Assembly (NCBI RefSeq): GCF_019972155.1
Contig: NZ_BOVL01000059.1
Location: 47,213 to 111,212 of the forward strand
Length of the DNA stretch: 64,000 nucleotides
From: Bradyrhizobium sp. RD5-C2
GTDB taxonomy: Bacteria > Pseudomonadota > Alphaproteobacteria > Rhizobiales > Xanthobacteraceae
Reading direction: 5' to 3'
Part shown: in pieces, positions 52,263 to 61,350 of the stretch
How the letters are laid out: each line of letters opens with the position of its first letter
Position numbering within the stretch: the stretch's first letter is position 1
Position numbers and translations under genes: made by a program
Notes under the pieces: generated by a model
The model's database searches: none
What the model was told of the DNA's origin: nothing
Seen by the model: the letters and a program-made list of their open reading frames with translations, nothing else

Positions 52263-54946
52263 TGCGTCGGGCGCTGGCCATAGGCCTTGTCTTGATCGCC
52301 GCCGGCTCGTCGTCTTTTGCTGCGCAATTCCTTGCCGCGGATATCCGCCCGCTGCCTTACCCGTTCGGCAATATGATCACGTTCTCGAGCGACGTCGACT
52401 ATCAGACGCCGTGGGAGGGACATGCGATCCACCGCTACCTCAACGAAGAGCTCGGGCTTCCCATCACCGACAGCTTCTGGATCAGCAGCTCCACCGGTGG
52501 CGACAACGTCAGCGCGCTGTTCAAATCCTACATCGGTCTGAGCACGCAGCCGTCGCGTGTCGGGCGGCATTCCGTTTACGGCTTGCTGCTTCGGCAATGG
52601 CATCGCGGCAACATCGATACGATCCATTCATGGTCCGACGACATGCTCCCGCAGTTTCGGCGCGTCTTGCCGGAGCCATTGCCGCTCTCGGTCGGCGGAA
52701 TCTCGCTGGACCTGAAGGGGGCCGGCGAGTGGATGCGCGCGTTCGAAGTGGTTGGCGGCAAGGACGCGCGCGGATACCAGCAATTGCGGATGATCTTCGA
52801 CCGCGATCCGCCGGCTGACCTGGTCGTCGAGGCGCAATTCGCCGACGGCGCGACCTATGTGTTTCCCGCCGAGACCACGGCACGCTTTCGGATGAGTTCA
52901 GGCAAGGCGCCGTCGGCAGCGCCCACCTCGGTCACCATCATCCTGAATGAACCCTGGCCGGTCGGCGTCATGCCGGGGCGGGACGGCCCGTTTCCGGCCT
53001 TGACGGGGCTGCGCATCAAGTCGGGTTCGTGCGGCGATTCCTGTGCCGTCAACCTGGTCGCGATCGAGCGCGACAATTTCAGCCGCTGGTCGGTGCTGGC
53101 CGAGAAGAACCTGGTCGATCTTCTCAACATCCGCCCCTCGTCGTTCACCTCGCATGGCGGTCTGAGCTATCACCCGTCATTCGAGGGACCAGGGCCGCAC
53201 TACAAGCCGGATTACAAGCTTGGCGCAGACGTCCGGCAGGAGTCGATGGGGCTGGCGGGAGCGGCGGGCACGCACGGCTATTATGCCGACATCCTGAAGC
53301 AGACGGGATTCCGAAGCGTCACGTCAATCTGGAACGGTGACCCAAGCGAGACGTGGTCATTCCACCGGGGCGTCGCCCCGCTCGCTTCGGTCTTCCCGGG
53401 ATTCTACGCGCTTGCGAAGAGCCACGTCAGCTTTGGCGATGTGACCAGTGAAACGATTGACGCGTCGAAAGCCGCGCTCGCGAAGCTTGATCCCCGGCTC
53501 GAGGACTTCGATCTCAAGGCCTATGTCTGTACGGTGAGCATCTATTGTCGCGAAGCGTCACAGGGATCCACCGCGGGGGGCCAGATCGCGCTTGGCCGGC
53601 ATCTCATTGCCAAGGGCGCCTCGGTTCAGCACCATTGGTATACCCATTTCGGCACCGTCCGTTTCGACCCGACGTTCACGGCGACATCGGAAGCGCCTTT
53701 CCCTCCGGTGGCCATGCAGGAGTTTCGCAACCTCGCACTTGACTACTACAACCCGACCGGCGAGCTGCCGGAAGCAAAGCGCGTGTGGGTGCCGCCGAGC
53801 GCGGTCTGGTCGAACTACCGGATCGTGCATTCCCAGATCGCAGAGCACGTCGCGGTGAATCCGGACACCTCCGCCGTCGACATCTCGTCGTTCGTCGACA
53901 AGGTCCTGCAGGAGAAGCTGCCGGACCCGAACGCCGGCACCCGCGATCTGCACGGCATCACGATCTACGTCCCGAACGCCGATCGCGCGACCGTCTCGAT
54001 CGACGGCAAGCCGATCACGTCCTTCACGCGAAACCCCGCCGACGCAACCGGCCGCGAGAGCATCACGATCGTCGACGACAACACGCCCACGACATTCTTC
54101 AACAGGCTGCCGCTGGAACGATCGGGCGAAACGAAGGTCGCGGGCGGCACGTACCAATGGCAGGCTTCGGCCGGTCAGGCGTCCGAGGCGCCGCCCGCCT
54201 ATGCGAAGCTCACGGCAGCGTCGCGCGAAGCCTCGCTCACATTGGTGCCCGGCGACCTCAAGCTTTTCAACATCACGCATTTGTCCTGGTCCTACCGGAT
54301 CCACAGGGACGACGGCAGGATCGCGAAAGCAAAGCTGGCGCTCGTCTGGCGCACCGAAGCCGGCGCGATGGTTTCGGTCGCCGAAGGCTCCGGCACAAGG
54401 CCGCCGGAGGATGCCGACACCGGGCGATGGATCAAGCCGTTCGAGCGCGACGGCAAATGGCACGCGGTGACCGTCGCGCAGCACGATTTTCTCTGGAAGC
54501 CGGGCTTCGAGAAGTGGCGCGTTCTGCCGCTGGCGCTTGGAAAAATCCGCTCCGTCGAGATCAGGCTGATCGACGCGGAGCCGGGGGACATCCTCGAGAT
54601 CGGCGCCATGCAGGGGCTGCGGCCGACCGGCAACGCGGTTGCCGCGGATCGCAGCCTGCTGATTGCGGGGCAGGTCGTAGCAGCATCGGGCGGGCCGCAG
54701 CAGGGCGTCGAGATCACGCTGCGCAATGAGGATGGATCGACGCGCACCACGGCGAGCGATGCGGGCGGCTATTACATCCTCGGCAAGGTCAAGCGGGATT
54801 CGCTGGTTTCGGTGAGCGCCAGCACCGCATCCGGTCCTTGCGCGCCGAAGCGCGGCGCCGAGCTCGAGCTCCGCCAGGACGAGGCCGAGCTCGACTTCGA
54901 TCTGTCCGCTTGTGCGAAGAAGGAAAGCGTGACCGCCTCGCAGTAG
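52259..54946 (+). CDS. 895-residue exported protein of unknown function
   Basis: Starts at ATG 52259, overlapping the SGNH gene by ATGA, so translation is coupled. The signal peptide is MMRRALAIGLVLIAAGSSSFAAQ. The N-terminal domain has ITFSSDVDYQTPWEGHAIHRYL and GNIDTIHSWSDDMLPQF, faintly like the Asp-Asp and His motifs of polysaccharide deacetylases, but this is only a resemblance. The middle is beta-rich. Residues about 800-895 form another carboxypeptidase-regulatory-like module (LLIAGQVVAASGGPQQGVEI, TASDAGGYYILGKV), also seen in the neighbour. It presumably acts with the SGNH protein at the cell surface. Confidence 0.7.
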   Translation: MMRRALAIGLVLIAAGSSSFAAQFLAADIRPLPYPFGNMITFSSDVDYQTPWEGHAIHRYLNEELGLPITDSFWISSSTGGDNVSALFKSYIGLSTQPSRVGRHSVYGLLLRQWHRGNIDTIHSWSDDMLPQFRRVLPEPLPLSVGGISLDLKGAGEWMRAFEVVGGKDARGYQQLRMIFDRDPPADLVVEAQFADGATYVFPAETTARFRMSSGKAPSAAPTSVTIILNEPWPVGVMPGRDGPFPALTGLRIKSGSCGDSCAVNLVAIERDNFSRWSVLAEKNLVDLLNIRPSSFTSHGGLSYHPSFEGPGPHYKPDYKLGADVRQESMGLAGAAGTHGYYADILKQTGFRSVTSIWNGDPSETWSFHRGVAPLASVFPGFYALAKSHVSFGDVTSETIDASKAALAKLDPRLEDFDLKAYVCTVSIYCREASQGSTAGGQIALGRHLIAKGASVQHHWYTHFGTVRFDPTFTATSEAPFPPVAMQEFRNLALDYYNPTGELPEAKRVWVPPSAVWSNYRIVHSQIAEHVAVNPDTSAVDISSFVDKVLQEKLPDPNAGTRDLHGITIYVPNADRATVSIDGKPITSFTRNPADATGRESITIVDDNTPTTFFNRLPLERSGETKVAGGTYQWQASAGQASEAPPAYAKLTAASREASLTLVPGDLKLFNITHLSWSYRIHRDDGRIAKAKLALVWRTEAGAMVSVAEGSGTRPPEDADTGRWIKPFERDGKWHAVTVAQHDFLWKPGFEKWRVLPLALGKIRSVEIRLIDAEPGDILEIGAMQGLRPTGNAVAADRSLLIAGQVVAASGGPQQGVEITLRNEDGSTRTTASDAGGYYILGKVKRDSLVSVSASTASGPCAPKRGAELELRQDEAELDFDLSACAKKESVTASQ

Positions 54947-54974
54947 CCGCCGTCCGGCAAGCCGCGCCAACGGT

Positions 54975-56231
54975 TCAGGACCAGCGTCGAAACACCAGGC
55001 TGGCGTTGACGCCGCCAAATCCAAAGCCGTTCGAGATCGCGTGTTCGATGGCCATCGGCCGCGCGATGGTGGCGACGAGGTCGATGCCCTGCGCGGCCGG
55101 ATCGGCATTCTCCAGGTTGAGCGTCGGCGGCGCGACCTGATCGCGCAGCGCCAGGATGGTGAAGATCGCCTCGACGCCGCCGGCAGCGCCAAGCAGGTGT
55201 CCGGTCGCCGACTTGGTCGCGCTGACGGCAACGCCTCCCTCGCGCCCGAACACGCGCTTGATGGCCTCGAGCTCGGAGAGATCGCCGACCGGCGTCGAGG
55301 TCGAATGCGCGTTGAGATGCTGGATCTCACCGGGAGGCAACTCGGCCTGCCGCAGTGCCGCTTCCATGGCCCGTCGCGCGCCGTCGCCGTCCTCGGGACC
55401 CGCGGTGATGTGATAGGCGTCCGCGGTCGTGCCGTAGCCGGTGAGCTCGGCGATCGGCTTCGCGCCGCGCCGCAGCGCGTGGTCGAGCTCCTCGATCACG
55501 AGCACGCCGGCGCCTTCGCCCATCACAAAGCCGTCGCGGTCGCGGTCGAACGGCCGCGACGCCAGCGCCGGCGTGTCGTTGAACGAGGTCGACAGCGCCC
55601 GCGCCGCCGCAAAGCCGCCGAGGGCTACGGGGTCGATACAGGCCTCCGCGCCGCCGCAGATCGCAACATCAGCCTCGCCCGCCCTGATCAGCCGCGCGCC
55701 GTCGCCGATCGCCTGCACGCTCGCCGCGCACGCGGTCACCGGCGCGCCGATCGGCCCCTTGTAGCCGTAGCGGATGGTGATGTGCCCGGCCGCGAGATTG
55801 GCCAGGAAGGAGGGAACGGTGAACGGCGACAGCCGGCGCAGCCCGCTCGTCTCCGCGGTGCGCACGGCGTCCGCGATCGCGGGAAACCCGCCGATCCCGG
55901 ATGCGATCACCGTCGCGGTGCGCGCCTGCGCCTCGCTCGGCATCCAGCCGGCCTGCGCCACGGCCTCGCTTGCTGCGAGCAGCGCGAACAGGATGAACCG
56001 GTCCATCTTCTTCTGGTCCTTGCGCGGCGCCGCCAGATCAGGATCGAACCCGCCCTCAGCATCGGCGGCCTTGCCAGGCACCTGTCCCGCGACCCGCCCC
56101 GGCAGCGCCGCCGCCCAAGCCGGCAATGCAGTGAGCCCGGACCGCCCCGCCAGCAGCCTCGACCAGACCAGTTCGGTGCCACAGCCCAGCGGGGACACCG
56201 TCCCCAGGCCCGTCACAACAATTCGACGCAT
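54975..56231 (-). CDS. fabF: 3-oxoacyl-[ACP] synthase II paralogue
   Basis: A 418-residue condensing enzyme extending acyl chains with malonyl-ACP. The thiolase fold and the full Cys-His-His active site are present: Cys168 (VTACAASVQAIGDG), His309 (NAHSTSTPVGD) and His345 (KSATGHLLGAAGG). The entry GGVNASLVF near the end is standard. The gene stands alone, not in a fabD-fabG-acpP cluster, so it is a second copy, perhaps for very-long-chain or specialised fatty acids. It points toward the secreted protein cluster with 28 bases between stops. Confidence 0.93.
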   Translation of the reverse strand: MRRIVVTGLGTVSPLGCGTELVWSRLLAGRSGLTALPAWAAALPGRVAGQVPGKAADAEGGFDPDLAAPRKDQKKMDRFILFALLAASEAVAQAGWMPSEAQARTATVIASGIGGFPAIADAVRTAETSGLRRLSPFTVPSFLANLAAGHITIRYGYKGPIGAPVTACAASVQAIGDGARLIRAGEADVAICGGAEACIDPVALGGFAAARALSTSFNDTPALASRPFDRDRDGFVMGEGAGVLVIEELDHALRRGAKPIAELTGYGTTADAYHITAGPEDGDGARRAMEAALRQAELPPGEIQHLNAHSTSTPVGDLSELEAIKRVFGREGGVAVSATKSATGHLLGAAGGVEAIFTILALRDQVAPPTLNLENADPAAQGIDLVATIARPMAIEHAISNGFGFGGVNASLVFRRWS

Positions 56232-56672
56232 GGTGCTCCTGTCGCGCCCTTCGTGCGAACCGGGGTGGCCGGGACGCGAGATCGGCCGGGCGTCGGGTCG
56301 GTTTTATATGTTGAATGTCATCTATGATCTTGACCGGTCGGACGTCAAGGTGCGGCGTCACGCCGCTCGCGGGGGCTTCTGCGTCTCCCGCAACGCTGAA
56401 TCCGGCGACATCGTCACTACAGTGGCAGTGCACTCACTATTTGCATCGTAGTCATCCCGCCTCGTCCGTGTCGTCATCCTCGACTAGCTTCTTTCAGGCC
56501 AAAGCAGTCGGGCATGAGTGCGAAAGAGGCGCGACGCAGTTCCTACGTCAATGCGATCATGGATCACAATGCTGGCCCGGATGACTTTCCCATAGAGGAT
56601 CTCAAAAATCTCTAGACCCTCGTTAGGAAGTCAGCATCGGTCATCCTTGGTTCCACCGACAGGCATGATAGC
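56232..56672. other. Gene-free region with lower GC upstream of fabF-like gene
   Basis: About 440 bases holding the fabF promoter and the start of a lower-GC segment. Short frames (56315-56584) have no ribosome binding site. No repeat, tRNA or hairpin was recognised. Confidence 0.35.
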
Positions 56673-58352
56673 TTATTCTAGCGCCTCAATTACCGTGTGG
56701 ACCTTCGCATCAGCCGCCTCGACTACCTTGCCGGCTTTCAGTGGTCCAGTAATTGAAAAAACATACGCTGCACTTTCTCCTCTCGGAAACAATTCAAAAT
56801 AGATCGGGACTCGTTCGCTCTCAACTAAGACCTCAACAAGCACTCCTTGCGCGATGCGTTCGCCAGGATTTCTCAGATTGTCGGTTCCACCGCCCGTACA
56901 TTTCTTGCAGTAAAACGAATAAACTTTCGACCAAAGCGCGGGAATGTCCCATTCGCCCGGAACTATCAGCATCGTTCCGTGCAACTCGCCAGATCGCCAC
57001 ACTGTTGCTCCTAGGCCTATCTTGGGGTCGGATTGAACTTCAATTTCCGTAAGACCTACCTTCGTTAGCAGTTGTTTGAGAATAAACGAGACCTCCGCCC
57101 GGATTTCTTCGGACTCCGCATCCGGGATGACCAATGGATTGGTCTCTCCTAAACAACGCCATTGGGCTCCAATCTCCTTAAGACTATTCAAGGCGGCATT
57201 GCCGGATATAGATTTTGAGGCCGTATTGGCCACATCCGTTACACGTATGTCGATAGCTGCGTTTTCGGTGCTCGATGGGTCATGCCATGCTCCATCGCTT
57301 TTTCGTTTATGAGACCAACCGCCTTTGGGTGACGGTCCCACTTCCGTGTAGTTAGAATCCACCGCGGCTCGGATTTGATCTTCATACCCCGCTATACCGT
57401 CAACTACGGTTGTGAGGGCGTACACGAGCTTGTCCCAAGCCTCCACTCTACGAGCCGCCTCCTCCTTTGCGACTGCTATCCAAACGCTGCCCAGAACCGC
57501 ATAGTTAGGCGCGTTAGAGACGGACGTATGGGCGTACCCAATCGCCCCTTCCAAGGTACTATAAAGCGTATCCAACTCGTCGCTGCCGTTTGAGCTAAGA
57601 TACTGTTCAAGCGCGGCTTGTATGTCCTCAGCCGGAGGCAACGATGGGCTCTTTACAAAGCAGGGTAAACTCAACCCCTTCAAAACGTTCGCTCCCGTCT
57701 CCATGGGAATACGTTTCGCTATTTCAAACGAAACGTCAGTCCATGATTTGCCCGGACAGGGTTTAGTCTGCGTAGAAGCAGGCGCCGGCTTTGTATATCT
57801 GTATCGTTCGCATTCATTTGATCGGTAACAGAGAAGCGTCCCAACGAATTCGCCTCTAAGATTGAATACCCGACCACCTTCGTCATACCGGAGGATTAGG
57901 CCATTGACGTTGATCTCATATTTGCGTGGATCGCCCGGTAACCCGTTCATTATGTGGGCATCACTCGGCTGAATATTGGGATGTCCGTAGCTCCATGCTT
58001 GCATGCTCTGGTAACCGTCGGGGAAGTCCGGGCTGCTTCTAATATACGAAATTCCGTAGCAGGCCGCCGGATCAATTCCCGGTAGTGCAATGCGATCATT
58101 GATATCATTTGCTGTTCGAAATTGAACGCTTGCAACCCCGGAGTACTTTTTCGGATTCGTTACTTGAGGAGCGGCACCGAGCCAGTTCTCAGTCTTGAAT
58201 TTGCCATACAAGTAATCCCTCCAAGAGTTGGCCGGATTGCTGAACGGACATTGAGAGTTGACGGTGAATCGATAAGGCTCTGCGGCACGGGTTGGAGAAA
58301 GTGCAGCGATGAGCAGCGAAATCATTGTGCCCACAAATTTGATGCATCGCAT
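56673..58352 (-). CDS. Orphan exported protein
   Basis: A 559-residue protein with signal peptide (KFVGTMISLLIAALSPTRAAEP). It is Cys-containing (about ten Cys, e.g. SQCPFSN, YSFYCKKCTGGG), and in the middle has WKLW-like and VTDVANTASKSISG helices. The N-terminal part WRDYLYGKFKTENW ... GVASVQFRTANDINDRIALPGIDPAACYG reads as a beta-sandwich. No family recognised. Its GC and codon use are clearly lower than in neighbours, a sign of horizontal acquisition. The gene downstream of the VapE remnant has similar composition and the same direction. Confidence 0.7.
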   Translation of the reverse strand: MRCIKFVGTMISLLIAALSPTRAAEPYRFTVNSQCPFSNPANSWRDYLYGKFKTENWLGAAPQVTNPKKYSGVASVQFRTANDINDRIALPGIDPAACYGISYIRSSPDFPDGYQSMQAWSYGHPNIQPSDAHIMNGLPGDPRKYEINVNGLILRYDEGGRVFNLRGEFVGTLLCYRSNECERYRYTKPAPASTQTKPCPGKSWTDVSFEIAKRIPMETGANVLKGLSLPCFVKSPSLPPAEDIQAALEQYLSSNGSDELDTLYSTLEGAIGYAHTSVSNAPNYAVLGSVWIAVAKEEAARRVEAWDKLVYALTTVVDGIAGYEDQIRAAVDSNYTEVGPSPKGGWSHKRKSDGAWHDPSSTENAAIDIRVTDVANTASKSISGNAALNSLKEIGAQWRCLGETNPLVIPDAESEEIRAEVSFILKQLLTKVGLTEIEVQSDPKIGLGATVWRSGELHGTMLIVPGEWDIPALWSKVYSFYCKKCTGGGTDNLRNPGERIAQGVLVEVLVESERVPIYFELFPRGESAAYVFSITGPLKAGKVVEAADAKVHTVIEALE

Positions 58353-58427
58353 GGTGGCTGTGGCTCCTCCTAAACGGTAATGATGGCTGGAACCAATATC
58401 TCTCTACCCGGCACTCGATGGACTTAG

Positions 58428-59189
58428 TTAGGGGCGTTGAGGCAGCTCAATAACGTCTCTAAGAACAAACGGGGAGCCCGGCGCTGAATTAGGCGGTCCA
58501 AGGTACATCCAGTGCCGAGTATCGACTGGGGGAGTTGGCTCGCCGACACCTGCTTTGTATGATCCCTCAAGCATTCGGCGCAGCGACTCGATGTCTTCCT
58601 GCTGTTTGACTCGTTCGAGATGAGCCTGCCACTTTGCACGCTCATCATCTATCACGCGGCCCTGCTCCTTCACTCGCTCCTGTCGAATTGCTTGTATTTC
58701 CCTTACCTTCATCGCTTCCGACATGGCGACCTTGTAGAAGGTATCGGTTGCAATGGCTCTATAGATCATTCCATCCTTCCCCCGATGTGCAAATGCATAT
58801 CCGTAAACGGATTTGTGGCCATCGGCGCCCGGTAACAAGACATCGGGTGACGAAGCTAGGCTAACGATAAGTGTCCGCCTAAAATCTGGACCTGTGGCGA
58901 GCGGCTTGAATATCTTTACGATGCGCTCCGTAGTATTTTCGTTGTGGTCGACCAAAATAAAGAACAGAACTCCGTTGTTCTGTTTGGCAGCATTATGCAC
59001 GTCGTCATCGAATGATTTGAATCTTGTCCAAAACGCGCGCGTAAATCCATCATCGATGATTAGCTCTTGCCAGTCTTTGACGTTGCCTGCTTGATCTCCA
59101 TGCAGCCCAACGTTTGGAGGCTCCGCGAAGGCCGAAAAGCCAATGAACGATATAAGTGCTGCAGAAATGAAAGATTTGGACCATCTCAT
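58428..59189 (-). CDS. Orphan exported protein with coiled coil
   Basis: About 253 residues from ATG 59189 (MRWSKSFISAALISFIGFSAFAEPP, a signal peptide); ATG 59210 would add seven. The first part is a globular segment (DWQELIIDDGFTRAFWTRFKSFDDDVHNAAKQNNGVLFFILVDHNENTTERIVKIFKPLA), then a long charged helix (YKVAMSEAMKVREIQAIRQERVKEQGRVIDDERAKWQAHLERVKQQEDIESL). No family recognised. The low GC fits the accessory segment. It is 75 bases from the next orphan gene in the same direction and may be co-transcribed. Confidence 0.65.
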   Translation of the reverse strand: MRWSKSFISAALISFIGFSAFAEPPNVGLHGDQAGNVKDWQELIIDDGFTRAFWTRFKSFDDDVHNAAKQNNGVLFFILVDHNENTTERIVKIFKPLATGPDFRRTLIVSLASSPDVLLPGADGHKSVYGYAFAHRGKDGMIYRAIATDTFYKVAMSEAMKVREIQAIRQERVKEQGRVIDDERAKWQAHLERVKQQEDIESLRRMLEGSYKAGVGEPTPPVDTRHWMYLGPPNSAPGSPFVLRDVIELPQRP

Positions 59190-59302
59190 TGCCTGCACCC
59201 TCCACGGCATGGCGGTACCAATATCACTACAGATTGTGGCCTGAAATTACGTGTTTATCAATGGCGAGCCTGTAAGGCTTTAATCCTTGCTTCGTGGCAG
59301 CA

Positions 59303-59745
59303 TTAGAGAGCTGAACTCAACGAGAGCAAATACTGGAAGGTGAACCCAGCCGACCAAAGATGGCTTGCGGTGCAATTTTTTGCCCACCACTGACGACCCT
59401 TCCAATCTCTTTCCAGCCGTTGCCAGCTGAGTAGTGCAAGGATCGCGATGATCCGGTCCTGCTCGGCCCTGCCGATACGCGCCCTGTCGAAGCCGAGAGC
59501 TCCATGGCGACTTTGCCGATCGCGACTTTTTGGTTACTCTTGAGGTAGTCGACGATCGTTTCCTGCCACGCATCGGTTTCATAACGTGCATTCTGCGGGG
59601 GTTTAATCGTTGCCTGCTCGAACTGCCGGACCGGCCACCACGGCTCTCCGACCCGGTACAGATGTGTCGCTTCGGCGAACAACTGGTCGTGGTCTTTCGT
59701 CAGAGTTACGGTGGCAAGGCACTCAAATATCTGTCGTGCCTTCGA
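59303..59745 (-). pseudogene. Frameshifted C-terminal remnant of a VapE-type phage/plasmid protein
   Basis: On the minus strand the C-terminal region of a virulence-associated E protein can be followed. TLTKDHDQLFAEATHLYRVGEPWW and YETDAWQETIVDYLKSNQKVAIGKVAME lie in one frame. After a frame change near 59500 the match resumes in another frame as ALGFDRARIGRAEQDRIIAILALLSWQRLERDWKGRQWW up to a stop at 59303-59305. VapE proteins are primase/helicase-like proteins of prophages and mobile islands. The rest of the gene is absent; an upstream stop (TGA) closes the frame at about 59745. Confidence 0.8.
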
Positions 59746-59844
59746 TCCATCTCAATCGCGGCTTCGGTTCAACGCCCGCGGGGCGGATGATGCTCGGATG
59801 ATCCCTCAGTTGCACATATAATTGGTGCCCCGTCACCGTAGTAA

Positions 59845-60111
59845 TCACTTCATCCCTTCGAGTAACCTCCGCGCTTCCCCCAACAACACCTGAATCTGCC
59901 TTCGCTCGGCGATCGCATCCCTGGTGAACGAGCCGTGCTTGCGCGCGTTCTGGTTTGCCCTTGGCGCGCCGGATCCCGGTGCGCCGCCGTGCATGCGGCA
60001 GCGCGTCTTGCCGTGCACCGCCGGCGCGCGGCACGCGCCGCCGCGGCGGGTCTTGGCGCCACAGCGCAAGCTTGCCAGCATTGGGCCCGTGCTTCTGATG
60101 TGATCGTTCAT
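59845..60111 (-). CDS. Conserved small protein with Cys/HGG motif
   Basis: An 88-residue basic protein: RCGAKTRRGGACRAPAVHGKTRCRMHGGAPGSGAPRANQNARKHGSFTRDAIAERR. The pattern of Cys-Gly, Cys-Arg-Ala-Pro, Cys-Arg-Met-His-Gly-Gly, Gly-Ser-Gly-Ala-Pro and Asn-Ala-Arg-Lys-His-Gly is well conserved in alphaproteobacterial proteins often found in phage-like or mobile loci. A zinc-binding role for the Cys/His is plausible. The start ATG overlaps, as ATGA, the stop of a truncated copy of the 219-residue gene (60112-60157). Confidence 0.75.
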   Translation of the reverse strand: MNDHIRSTGPMLASLRCGAKTRRGGACRAPAVHGKTRCRMHGGAPGSGAPRANQNARKHGSFTRDAIAERRQIQVLLGEARRLLEGMK

Positions 60112-60157
60112 GCCTGTGCGTCCCGCCTCGCATCTGCGGAATAGCGCCGTCGCCCGG
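60093..60157. repeat. Junction repeat, copy A (3' end of the gene family at 61301)
   Basis: 65 bases matching 61286-61350 with about a dozen mismatches. Read on the minus strand it encodes GRRRYSADARRDAQA-stop followed by the ATGA overlap and MNDHIR, homologous to GRRHDVADAGRDPQA-stop and MSGHIR at the second site. It is the debris of a duplicated gene pair. Confidence 0.8.
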
Positions 60158-60399
60158 AGCCCGCGATCTTCGGCGCCTGTCGCGCCGCGAAGCCGACCGG
60201 CTCATCACCATTAACACCGTTGAGGGTATTATAGCATCTTCAAGCGCGGCCATTGGCCCAAAAGCAGGCGCGCCAGAAAAGCAAAACCCTAAGCTGACTG
60301 ACAGAAAGCAATCCGAGTGGATTAAACGAATCGCTCGGGGCCTGGTGCTGATGAGAGCGGAGAGCTATTCGAGAGTGATTTCAAAAGAAATAGTGACAT
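60158..60399. other. Lower-GC intergenic DNA after HEPN-like gene
   Basis: About 240 bases. It contains a degraded edge of copy A of the junction repeat and no gene that I can support. A -10-like A/T-rich stretch lies near 60225-60235. Confidence 0.35.
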
Positions 60400-61251
60400 C
60401 TAAGGAAACGTCCCTGAGGCCGTAACAGCCGTAGTGGTTGTCGGCAGTTGCACCGGCAATACTGCGAGCATTGCAGTAATGACGCTTCTCGCAATGCCGA
60501 GCGTTGCAATCGACTCTTCGGTCGTCAATACGACCTCAGGATGGATAAGCGGGTTACGGTGCAAATCGGTCATCTGCTTTAGCGCCGCGAGAATTTTTTC
60601 ATCGCCCTTCTTCGACTGCTTCAAGGCATTCAGATACACGCCAATGTTCCTGACCTTGGGCGGAGCGGCGCCGCCCGTGACGTGAGTGTAATACTTGCGC
60701 AGAACGGATTCCGTTACGCGAAACGCATGGAAGCCGCAGGCAGTAGGAACCTCGTATGCCAAAGCCCGCGCAGCTTCTCGCGCATCGATCACCGCCTCTG
60801 GCACTTTCATTGCCAGTTCCGAGGGGAATATGGTCTCTCCCGCTGCCAGCAGCGCATACATGTCGTAGCCGCCGTGCTGCGTCACTAGGTAGGTGTTGAA
60901 TGATCCGAATTCAGCTAGCAGAACGGTCTTATACTGGCTGTAAGTGTTCCTGATATTCCAGAGCGACCACCGGTCGACCTTGTCCGCTAGTCCTTTGGCA
61001 GTCTCTGCATTGATCTTAGAAAGCAGAGTTTGCGAAAGCGGATACGATGAACGCAAATATTGCGCATACACACTGCCGGCCAGACCATTGATCGCACCTG
61101 CGCCGATAATTAGGGTGACGTAGATGTCCTCGAGCTTCGCGTCTGCGTCAGGGAGGCGAGAGAGTCCTTCAAGTTGTTCTGCCAACTCAAAAACATACGG
61201 TAGTGAAAGTCGCAGCATTTTGCGCCCGTCCGGGTTGCACGATTCTCTCAT
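60400..61251 (-). CDS. HEPN-like domain protein
   Basis: A 283-residue protein without signal peptide or membrane helix. The C-terminal part has ALKQMTDLHRNPLIHPEVVLTTEESIATLGIARSVITAML, in which Arg232 and His237 form the R-x4-H motif of HEPN RNases (the usual R-x4-6-H). HEPN proteins are common toxin or abortive-infection RNases. The middle is helical (HAFRVTESVLRKYYTHVTGG). Start ATG 61251 overlaps an 18-codon remnant by ATGA; ATG 61218 is a second option. It has lower GC than neighbours. Partner antitoxin not identified. Confidence 0.6.
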   Translation of the reverse strand: MRESCNPDGRKMLRLSLPYVFELAEQLEGLSRLPDADAKLEDIYVTLIIGAGAINGLAGSVYAQYLRSSYPLSQTLLSKINAETAKGLADKVDRWSLWNIRNTYSQYKTVLLAEFGSFNTYLVTQHGGYDMYALLAAGETIFPSELAMKVPEAVIDAREAARALAYEVPTACGFHAFRVTESVLRKYYTHVTGGAAPPKVRNIGVYLNALKQSKKGDEKILAALKQMTDLHRNPLIHPEVVLTTEESIATLGIARSVITAMLAVLPVQLPTTTTAVTASGTFP

Positions 61252-61285
61252 GCTAGCACCGCGCTACTGGGTACAATATCCCCAT

Positions 61286-61350
61286 TTCTGATGTGACCAC
61301 TCATGCCTGTGGGTCCCGCCCGGCGTCGGCGACATCATGCCGTCGCCCGG
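61286..61350. repeat. Junction repeat, copy B
   Basis: The 3' end of the 219-residue gene and the first codons of a lost downstream HGG gene; homologous to copy A at 60093-60157. The downstream frame starting at the ATG (61304-61302) closes after 18 codons at 61248. Confidence 0.8.

Noticed and set aside
59317..59682. 121-codon frame taken as an intact gene
   Set aside because: Only its first half resembles VapE; the match continues in another frame, so it is a pseudogene rather than a gene.
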